Source: JACKCP01 sp034007295 (GTDB lineage: Bacteria; Desulfobacterota; Desulfobacteria; Desulfobacterales; JACKCP01). Taken from it: a stretch of DNA of 46,882 nucleotides. Below, in pieces: positions 40,473 to 46,882 of this stretch. How positions within the stretch are numbered: position 1 is the stretch's first letter; each line of letters begins with the position of its first letter. A program made the translations under genes and the position numbers. Below the pieces are notes generated by a model, which was not told the DNA's origin, searched no databases, and was given only the letters and a program-made list of their open reading frames with translations. The DNA lies in the NCBI GenBank assembly GCA_034007295.1, contig JAVERC010000026.1, forward strand, positions 1 through 46,882, in the 5' to 3' direction.

Positions 40473-40577
40473 ATGAAAAAAGTTTTAGTTTTACTTGAGG
40501 AAGGATTCAAAATTGTAAATGACAAGACATGCAAAAAGTTAATAAAAAAAATAAACTTACAAGAAGAGATATTTTGA
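40473..40577 (+). CDS. Short ORF, possible C-terminal gene fragment
   Basis: 34 codons from an ATG: MKKVLVLLEEGFKIVNDK, then a Lys-rich end. No good ribosome binding site and no family recognised. It starts right after the boundary hairpin and may be a remnant of a gene cut by the rearrangement. Confidence 0.25.
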   Translation: MKKVLVLLEEGFKIVNDKTCKKLIKKINLQEEIF

Positions 40578-40667
40578 GATGAAGAGACTGTTACAGTGGT
40601 ATAATCTAGCGTTAAGTCAATTGAAATAAGCTATAATTAGACTTATTGAGAAAGGTAAATATAAAAT

Positions 40668-40961
40668 TTAGACTTTTCTGACTTTCCAGTAATCAGGATC
40701 ACGATGTAAATTCATTACGGCTAGAATAAATATATAGTTTTTCTCTAAAGAATATAGAACCCCATAAGGGAATCTTTTTACAAGGGCTCTTCTTACATCC
40801 TCATCAATTATTGACCAGGATTCTGGGTGAGTAAGTATCAGCCGGATAGTAGAATGAACTTCTAAAGCAAACTCTCTGCCTAAATTATTTCTGCAATCAT
40901 TGTAATAATCTATAGCATTATTAAGTTCTTTTTCGGCTTCAGGATGAAATATAAATCTCAT
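40668..40961 (-). CDS. RelE/ParE-family toxin
   Basis: 97 residues of the RelE/ParE superfamily: FHPEAEKELNNAIDYYNDCR, then LGREFALEVHSTIRLILTHP, RRALVKRFPYGVLYSLEKN and ILAVMNLHRDPDYWKVR at the C-terminus. This is the usual pattern of the toxin paired with the CHP02574-type antitoxin. Its ATG overlaps the antitoxin TGA by one base (TGATG), so the genes are translationally coupled. It is the third toxin-antitoxin module near the DGR. Confidence 0.88.
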   Translation of the reverse strand: MRFIFHPEAEKELNNAIDYYNDCRNNLGREFALEVHSTIRLILTHPESWSIIDEDVRRALVKRFPYGVLYSLEKNYIFILAVMNLHRDPDYWKVRKV

Positions 40962-41182
40962 CAGGAGAGTCTATCCCAAATATTATTAAAAACCTCCTCT
41001 CCATCCCTGCCTTTTACTTTTCCCGACTTGAGTTCGGAAAGCCTTTCTTTGGCTAAAGAAGCCCATTTTTTATCTATATCGGAAGATGGAACATTAAGGC
41101 TTTTTAAAACAGTTTCCACAACCTGCATTCTTTCTTCTACAGGAAGAGAAATTACTTCTGAGATTAAATCTTTTGTATCCAT
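40961..41182 (-). CDS. Addiction-module antitoxin (CHP02574/RelB-like)
   Basis: 73 residues. The N-terminal helix-rich region (LISEVISLPVEERMQVVETV) and the C-terminal LAKERLSELKSGKVKGRDGEE are typical of the putative addiction module component family that precedes RelE/ParE toxins. The last stretch contacts the toxin. It is upstream of the toxin on the same strand. No strong ribosome binding site is seen. Confidence 0.85.
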   Translation of the reverse strand: MDTKDLISEVISLPVEERMQVVETVLKSLNVPSSDIDKKWASLAKERLSELKSGKVKGRDGEEVFNNIWDRLS

Positions 41183-41324
41183 TTTGCACCAATTTAAAAA
41201 GTATCGTTATCTTTTAAAACTATAAAAGCTAAATTATAAAAATTCAAGTTCCATAATTTAACATATTGATTTTAAAGTAATATTACAAAAGTTTTATCCA
41301 AGCTACTTTCCAAAAAACGTAAAA

Positions 41325-44300
41325 TCAAATTTCACCAAAACCACCGCCGCCAGGAGTTTTAACAACAATTCTATCTCCGGCAGACAAAGAAACAGCCTCT
41401 GAATACTTTGCCTTGTAAGTATTTCCATCCTTATAAACCACAATATTTTCGCCTGGTTTTCCGCTTTCACCGGACTCTATCCCGTGGGGAGGATAAACCC
41501 TTTTATTTGTAAGAAAAGAAACGTCCATATTTTCATTGAATTTTATTACTCGTTTTACTCCGCACCCACCGCAAAATTTTCCTTTTCCTCCGCTGTTTTC
41601 TCTTATGGAAAACTCTTCTAAAATAACCGGAAGTCTTGATTCCATGATTTCAGGATCTGTAATAAGGGAATTTGTCATGTGTGTATGAACTGCATCTGCT
41701 CCGTTGAATCCATTGCCTGCGGGTGCACCTCCGCAGATTGTTTCATAGTATTGATAGTCTTTGTTTCCAAAGGTTATGTTGTTCATTGTTCCCTGTGAAG
41801 ACGCAAGTATTTTTAAAGCTGAAAAAAGTAGATCACATATTACCTGTGATATTTCAACATTTCCTGCACAAAGGGCAGAGTTTTCAGGAGGTGAAAGAAT
41901 GGAACCTTTAGGTATTATAATATCAACAGGTTCAAGGCATCCTGAATTTAGAGGAATATCATCATTTACTATTGTTCGCAGTACATACAAAACTGCGGCC
42001 TTTGTAACTGCTTCCGGTGCATTGTAATTATCTTTTGAAGCCTTTGAAGTTCCTGAAAAATCGATTTTGAGCCTGTTCTGATTTTTAGAGATTTTAACCT
42101 TTATTACAGACTCGTTATCAAGCTTTATTTCAAAAGAGCCTGGATTAATATAGTCTATCTTTTTTTCAACAGAATTTTTCGCATTAATTCTTATAAATTC
42201 CATGTATTTTATTATTGTTTCAAGACCGTAATCCGAAACTGCCTTTTCAAGACTTTTTATACCTTTTGTATTTGCTGCAACCTGTGATTTTATATCTGAA
42301 ATATTGGAGTCGGGGTTTCTACACGGATATTTTGAATCAAGAAGTATTTTTCTTAATTTTTCCTCAAGAAAAGTATAATTTTCAAATATTTTAACATTGT
42401 CTAATATTACTCCTTCTTCCATAAGAGTTTTACTGTCTGAAGGCATTGATCCTGGGCTTATTCCTCCTATATCGCTGTGATGACCTCTTGATGCAACAAA
42501 AAATAATAACTTGTCTTTGGCTTTATCAGTATTTTTAATCATTGACTCAAACACAGGAGAAATAACAGTAAGGTCTGGAAGATGGGTTCCGCCTTTTAAA
42601 GGATTATTTGAAACAAAAATATCTCCGGGACTTATATTTTTTACATTGTTTAAAAGACCTGTAACAGAAGATTCCATGGAACCTAAGTGAACAGGAATAT
42701 GGGGAGCATTTGCAACAAGGTTTCCTTTAGAATCAAAAACCGCACAGGAAAAATCTTTTCTCTCTTTTATGTTTACCGAATATGCTGTTTTTTCAAGAGT
42801 TATTCCCATTTCCTGTGCAATGTATGAAAAAAGGGAGTTAAATATTTCAAGATAAACAGGATCTGGATTTTCAAGATCTATTTTTTGAGTAATATCTTTC
42901 TTAATATTTTTATCTTTTGTAAGAATAAGGTTTCCTGATGGTTTTACCTGTGCTGCCCAGCCTTGTAAAACAAGAGTTGTACCTGTTTTTTCAGTAATTA
43001 TTGCAGGACCGCTTATTTTAAAACCCGGAATAAGATTTTCCCTTTTATATATGTCTGTATCAAGGTAGTTATCTTTAAAAAAAACTTTTACTCTTTTTTC
43101 AGGCTTTGGTTCTGATGCTGAAAAGTCTGTATTAAATTTGGGGATAATAGATTTTTCAATTATTTCAAGAGATATTGAAGATATAACAAGGTTTTGGCTT
43201 TTTCTTAAAAAACCGAAAAGAAGCCTGTGATTTGTGTTAAATTCTTCTCTTATTTTTTCTATACTGCCTGAATAATTTACAACAACCGGAATATCGCTTC
43301 CCTGATATTTTAAAAGAATTTTTTTGTTTATAATGTCTGGCTTTATGTGCTGAGAAATTAAAAGTTCGTTTAAAAGATTTTCAAATTCCTTATCTGCAAG
43401 TTCAAGATTTTTATTATCAAGGCTTATGTTTAAAGACTTTTCAATAACCTTAGACTTGTCTGAAACTCCAATTCCATATGCAGACAATACTCCTGCATAT
43501 GGATGAATAAGTATTTTTTCCATAGAAAGAATATCTGCAATTTCGCAGGCATGCTGACCGCCTGCACCTCCAAATGAACAGAGAATATATTTTTTTGCAT
43601 CACGTCCTTTTTGAAGGGATATTTTTTTTATTGCAGATGCCATTTTTTCAGATGCGATTTTTAAAAAACCCGAAGCTATTTCCTGCTCTGTCATTGACTG
43701 TCCTGTTGAATTATAAATACTTTGTTTAAGTTTACTAAATTTTTCAACAAGGATTTCTGTGTCTGGTTCCTGATCAAAATTATTACCAAAAACCTTTGGA
43801 AAAAACTCTTTTCTGATTCTTCCAAGAAAGAGGTTGCAGTCTGTAACAGTAAGAGGACCGTTGTTTCTGTAACATGCAGGACCTGGATCTGAACCTGCGG
43901 AATATGGACCGACCCTTAGTTTTTCGCCATCAAAATCTGCAATACTTCCGCCTCCTGCTGCAACTGTGTGAATGTCCAGCATTGGATAGAATATTTTAAC
44001 GCCTGAGACTTCGGTTTCATAAACCCGTTCAAATTCTTTACTGTAATGGGAAACATCTGTGGATGTTCCGCCCATATCAAAAGATAAAAGCTTTGATTCA
44101 TTTTCAAGTTCGCATGCTTTTACAGCTCCTGCAATACCTCCGGCAGGACCGGATAATATGCTCTCTTTTCCCATGAATATATCAGAGCTTACAAGACCAC
44201 CTCCCGAGTGCATGAAAAGGATTTTATCGGAAAGTTCTTGTCTTTTGCTTTCATTACCTTTTAAAAGCTCGTTTATAAAATTATTGGTATATTCCTTTAA

Positions 44301-44945
44301 AACAGGGGTCAGGTATGAATCTATACAGGTTGTATCTCCCCTTCCTGTTATTTTTATTACGGGAGCTGATTTATGTGATGGGAAAATATAGTCAAAATTA
44401 AATTCTTTTAAAATTTCTGCAATTTTGTTTTCAAAATCAGGGTGTTTGTATCCATGCATTAAAACTATTGCACATGATCTTATTCCGTTTTCATATGCCT
44501 TTTTAATTTCTGATCTCAGATAATTGGTGTCTATATCAGAAATAATATTTCCGTTTTTATCTGTTCTTGCACTTGTTTCTATTACTTTTTCATATATTTT
44601 TTCAGGTTTTATAATATTTAAGGCAAAAAGATCGGGGCGTTTCTGGTTTCCTATGGCAAAAATATCTTTGTAGCCTTTGTTTGTAATAAGAAGGGTTTTT
44701 GCACCTTTTCTTTCCAAAAGTGCATTTGTGGCAACTGTTGTTCCAAGGCGGATCTGCTTTATTTTTGAAGAATCAACAGGATCAAAGTCTTTAGTTTCAA
44801 GCTTTTGTCTTATGGCAAAAACGGCTGCATCATTATATTTTCTTTTATTTACAGAAAGATATTTATCTATGAACACCTGATTTTTTGGTGAAATTGAAAC
44901 TATGTCTGTAAAAGTACCGCCTCTGTCTATCCAGAATTCCCACAT
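41325..44945 (-). CDS. 5-oxoprolinase / hydantoinase (A and B domains fused)
   Basis: A 1206-residue cytoplasmic enzyme of the ATP-dependent hydantoinase/oxoprolinase superfamily. The N-terminal domain begins WEFWIDRGGTFTDIV (ATP-binding motif) and continues with LGTTVATNALLERKGAK. HyuA motifs follow (LFMHSGGGLVSS, LSGPAGGIAGAVKA, LLSFDMGGTSTDVSHY). From about 690 the HyuB half starts (DPVYLEIFNSLFSYIAQEMG), with SRGHHSDIGGISPGSMP and the C-terminal RENSGGKGKFCGGCGV and KTPGGGGFGE. The A-B fusion is the arrangement of eukaryotic-type OPLAH and many bacterial 5-oxoprolinases, which open 5-oxoproline to glutamate. A hydantoin substrate cannot be excluded. A truncated copy of its 3' end lies at 40255-40434. 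Confidence 0.9.
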   Translation of the reverse strand: MWEFWIDRGGTFTDIVSISPKNQVFIDKYLSVNKRKYNDAAVFAIRQKLETKDFDPVDSSKIKQIRLGTTVATNALLERKGAKTLLITNKGYKDIFAIGNQKRPDLFALNIIKPEKIYEKVIETSARTDKNGNIISDIDTNYLRSEIKKAYENGIRSCAIVLMHGYKHPDFENKIAEILKEFNFDYIFPSHKSAPVIKITGRGDTTCIDSYLTPVLKEYTNNFINELLKGNESKRQELSDKILFMHSGGGLVSSDIFMGKESILSGPAGGIAGAVKACELENESKLLSFDMGGTSTDVSHYSKEFERVYETEVSGVKIFYPMLDIHTVAAGGGSIADFDGEKLRVGPYSAGSDPGPACYRNNGPLTVTDCNLFLGRIRKEFFPKVFGNNFDQEPDTEILVEKFSKLKQSIYNSTGQSMTEQEIASGFLKIASEKMASAIKKISLQKGRDAKKYILCSFGGAGGQHACEIADILSMEKILIHPYAGVLSAYGIGVSDKSKVIEKSLNISLDNKNLELADKEFENLLNELLISQHIKPDIINKKILLKYQGSDIPVVVNYSGSIEKIREEFNTNHRLLFGFLRKSQNLVISSISLEIIEKSIIPKFNTDFSASEPKPEKRVKVFFKDNYLDTDIYKRENLIPGFKISGPAIITEKTGTTLVLQGWAAQVKPSGNLILTKDKNIKKDITQKIDLENPDPVYLEIFNSLFSYIAQEMGITLEKTAYSVNIKERKDFSCAVFDSKGNLVANAPHIPVHLGSMESSVTGLLNNVKNISPGDIFVSNNPLKGGTHLPDLTVISPVFESMIKNTDKAKDKLLFFVASRGHHSDIGGISPGSMPSDSKTLMEEGVILDNVKIFENYTFLEEKLRKILLDSKYPCRNPDSNISDIKSQVAANTKGIKSLEKAVSDYGLETIIKYMEFIRINAKNSVEKKIDYINPGSFEIKLDNESVIKVKISKNQNRLKIDFSGTSKASKDNYNAPEAVTKAAVLYVLRTIVNDDIPLNSGCLEPVDIIIPKGSILSPPENSALCAGNVEISQVICDLLFSALKILASSQGTMNNITFGNKDYQYYETICGGAPAGNGFNGADAVHTHMTNSLITDPEIMESRLPVILEEFSIRENSGGKGKFCGGCGVKRVIKFNENMDVSFLTNKRVYPPHGIESGESGKPGENIVVYKDGNTYKAKYSEAVSLSAGDRIVVKTPGGGGFGEI

Positions 44946-44995
44946 AAAACTTCTTTCTGATTATTTCACAACCAATAATTATTCCTGAAATAATT

Positions 44996-46324
44996 TTAAT
45001 TTAAAATCATCTTATAAAAAGCATTGCTGATTTTTCCGGTTTTTTCTCCGCTTCGTTTTCCCTGTTCAATAAACATTTGTCTTATTTCATAGTCAGGCTG
45101 ATTCAGAGAACATCCGCCTATCATCAATTGTGCTGCACTGCCTTTAAAAAGATCAAAACTTTCAGCTGCCCTTATTTTAATTGAAGAATCTTTTATTTCT
45201 GGAAAAGCAAGAACAAGTTTAAAGGCTTTTTGAACATCAAGATGCCTGCTTCCTAAAATATATTTAAGATAAAGCCCTGAAAGCCCTCTTTCTTCAGGTT
45301 CAGAATTTATTAAACGGTCAACAAGTTTGAGCATACTTTCTTTTGAGTCATAAAGACACAAATATTGGGTAATGAGAGCAATTACTCCAGGGTTGCTTGT
45401 TTCATCAAGCATATCTGTTAAAATTTCTTCTGCAGAATCACCGGATAAAATAAGATTCCATAATAGCGTTTCCTCGTTTCCACCCTGTTGAAACCTTGTC
45501 AAAGAACCATACCAGTTCATAACAGGAACAATTGTTTTGCTGCTGTAAAATTTTCCAAGGCAGGGAAAAATATCTTTTATATTTTCTTTTCCAGGATTTT
45601 CAAGAAGCTCTATAAAATCATCCATTGAACTTAATTTGCATCCCATATAAGGCAAATATTCTTTTTCTACAAGTCTGCAAGTGCTAATGGTTTTACTCCG
45701 AAAACCCTCTCTCATCATCCTGAATGTCTGAAGTGTTTTATAATTGTAATATAAAGGATTTTCACTTTCATCGTAATAATCCCACAAATGCCATCCCCAG
45801 CCTATGATAATGGCAATAAAAATAACAAGACCCAGTGCAAAATAGCTTCTTTTTTCAGGATTATTATTTGTATTTTCTAAAACCTTATCCGGCTTTTCAA
45901 ATAAAACTTCTTCTTTTTGTTTAAATTTAGAAAAAATTATACCGCAATGAATACATTCAATATTTTCTTCCTGCTCAAAACCGCATTTTGGACATTTAAT
46001 CATATTTTTGGATGATGGTTCAGAAACAAGAGAAAGCTTTGACAGGGATTCATTTTCATTTTCTTCTTGTGTCTTGATTTGACATATAATGCCGCCCTGC
46101 AAAAATTTTTCCTGATAGCGTTGTGCCTCTGCAAGATCTAGTTCCCGTTTTATTACAAAGGAATTTCCTGCAAAAAATTTTTTTAGAGCCGGATCATTTA
46201 ATTTAAAATTTTGCTTAAGCCAGGCTTTTACTTCATCCAAATTCAAATTTTCTATAAATTTGCCGCTGAATACAACATTGTATTTTTTAGTATTTTTTTT
46301 CATATCTCCCATAAAGCCCGCCAT
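44996..46324 (-). CDS. Zinc-ribbon membrane protein with HEAT-like C-terminus
   Basis: 442 residues. The N-terminal about 90 residues (YNVVFSGKFIENLNLDEVKA, KKFFAGNSFVIKRELD) are a small alpha/beta domain often fused to zinc ribbons in Desulfobacterota proteins. A zinc ribbon follows (IKCPKCGFEQEENIECIHCG, about 112-131), then a Lys-rich linker and one membrane segment (ALGLVIFIAIIIGWGWHLW, about 162-180). The C-terminal 260 residues are helical and repeat-like. Function unknown. The ATG at 46324 is used; an ATG at residue 8, preceded by GGAG but very close, is an alternative. Just beyond it, 46325-46590 holds no supported gene. Confidence 0.6.
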   Translation of the reverse strand: MAGFMGDMKKNTKKYNVVFSGKFIENLNLDEVKAWLKQNFKLNDPALKKFFAGNSFVIKRELDLAEAQRYQEKFLQGGIICQIKTQEENENESLSKLSLVSEPSSKNMIKCPKCGFEQEENIECIHCGIIFSKFKQKEEVLFEKPDKVLENTNNNPEKRSYFALGLVIFIAIIIGWGWHLWDYYDESENPLYYNYKTLQTFRMMREGFRSKTISTCRLVEKEYLPYMGCKLSSMDDFIELLENPGKENIKDIFPCLGKFYSSKTIVPVMNWYGSLTRFQQGGNEETLLWNLILSGDSAEEILTDMLDETSNPGVIALITQYLCLYDSKESMLKLVDRLINSEPEERGLSGLYLKYILGSRHLDVQKAFKLVLAFPEIKDSSIKIRAAESFDLFKGSAAQLMIGGCSLNQPDYEIRQMFIEQGKRSGEKTGKISNAFYKMILN

Positions 46325-46590
46325 TGCTTTGAATTAAAAAAGATATCAGCTAAAAATCTGGAAAAAATGTACTTTTGATTTCAGACATATGAAAAAATTT
46401 GCCAAGTATCTGAAAGGAAAAGACTTTAAATAATTAATACATATTTTTTATCATTGCAAAACAATTTCAAAGCAAAAAAGAGTCCTGAAAAGCTTGCTGC
46501 CTGGTCAAATGATAAATATTTTAAAATAATGCTTGAAATTACCTCAGACAAATAAATTTATTATGCTTTTTTATATGAAAAAACCTCAAA

Positions 46591-46881
46591 CTATTTGAAT
46601 CTGAACCCTGAAACATCAGCCGTCATATAAACAGCACCATCACCGTAATAATCCGGAACATCAATATCTTTACATGGCACAAAACCTTTTTTAAGCCAGA
46701 AAGAAACAGCATGCTTTAATGCAACAAGAGACAAAGACCGATATCTGTATTTTTCTGCTGCTTTAAGTGTTTCATTAAATAAAATCTTAGAAAATCCCAT
46801 GTTCCTGAACTTTTTATTTACAGCAATATCATGAAGGTGAAGATTTGAAGACTTGTAAACCTTTGTTTCCGGCTTGAGCAT
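46591..46881 (-). CDS. GNAT-family N-acetyltransferase, C-terminal part (runs off the window)
   Basis: The visible 96 residues carry the acetyl-CoA-binding part of a GNAT fold: LHDIAVNKKFRNMGFSKILF, where R-N-M-G-F stands for the usual RGxGxG-type pyrophosphate loop, followed by a helix and SLSLVALKHAVSFWLKKGF, the motif B strand-helix. The first Met shown is probably internal, so the gene most likely begins beyond position 46882. The substrate is unknown. Confidence 0.8.
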   Translation of the reverse strand: MLKPETKVYKSSNLHLHDIAVNKKFRNMGFSKILFNETLKAAEKYRYRSLSLVALKHAVSFWLKKGFVPCKDIDVPDYYGDGAVYMTADVSGFRFK

Positions 46882-46882
46882 T

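Noticed and set aside
46385..46555. Possible plus-strand gene (frame containing SPEKLAAWSNDKYFKIM)
   Set aside because: No start codon with a ribosome binding site and no recognisable family; at most a short decayed remnant.

Overview
The window is AT-rich (roughly one-third GC by eye). It comes from a Gram-negative bacterium: there is a tripartite RND efflux system, a lipoprotein-type outer-membrane channel, lipoprotein signal peptides, an apolipoprotein N-acyltransferase, a DUF2860-type outer-membrane barrel and a PEP-CTERM protein. Together with molybdenum enzymology, a 2x[4Fe-4S] ferredoxin, a GTP cyclase MoaA and toxin-antitoxin clutter, this best fits an anaerobic Desulfobacterota-like organism. 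That assignment is inference; no rRNA or tRNA gene was seen.

Layout. 1-3700: an IS256-type transposase tail, D-serine dehydratase, a DUF364-type protein and a GlxA-family regulator. 4007-8162: a molybdenum block with a molybdopterin oxidoreductase, moaA and an orphan modA. 8264-11435: small housekeeping and signalling genes (hotdog thioesterase, PAS-GGDEF cyclase, NTF2-like protein) and a small zinc-finger gene carrying an in-frame TGA. 11771-20295: a compact minus-strand efflux operon reading OMF, MFP, RND pump, response regulator (frameshifted), RstB-like histidine kinase and alpha/beta hydrolase, with almost every junction overlapping. 20484-25519: a frameshifted DUF2860 porin-like gene, a NemR-like TetR plus Old Yellow Enzyme pair sharing operator-like sites, a thioesterase and a PEP-CTERM protein. 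25742-31922: an unrecognised macro-like protein whose 5' end is duplicated, an LprI-domain protein, a ferredoxin/ankyrin pair, several gene fragments and PhzF. 32047-34168: a clearly GC-richer two-gene island (secreted Cys-rich protein and Lnt).

34559-41182 is the most interesting part: a complete diversity-generating retroelement (DGR) bracketed by three toxin-antitoxin modules. On the minus strand it reads lipoprotein target with variable repeat VR2, Avd-like helper, template repeat TR, reverse transcriptase, and a second secreted target with VR1. By hand alignment, every substitution between TR and the two VRs falls on a TR adenine (about 16 in VR2; about 21 in VR1 once one extra AAC codon is allowed for). 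Two things are unusual. The reverse transcriptase has a C-terminal extension that reads like the mismatch-recognition domain I of MutS. The TR is translated in frame with the reverse transcriptase behind a tiny 11-codon leader ORF.

The right end (41325-46882) holds a fused 5-oxoprolinase/hydantoinase (with a truncated copy of its 3' end beside the DGR), a zinc-ribbon membrane protein and a partial GNAT acetyltransferase. A ~140-bp MITE-like repeat with imperfect terminal inverted repeats occurs three times in near-complete form and several times as fragments in the intergenic regions.
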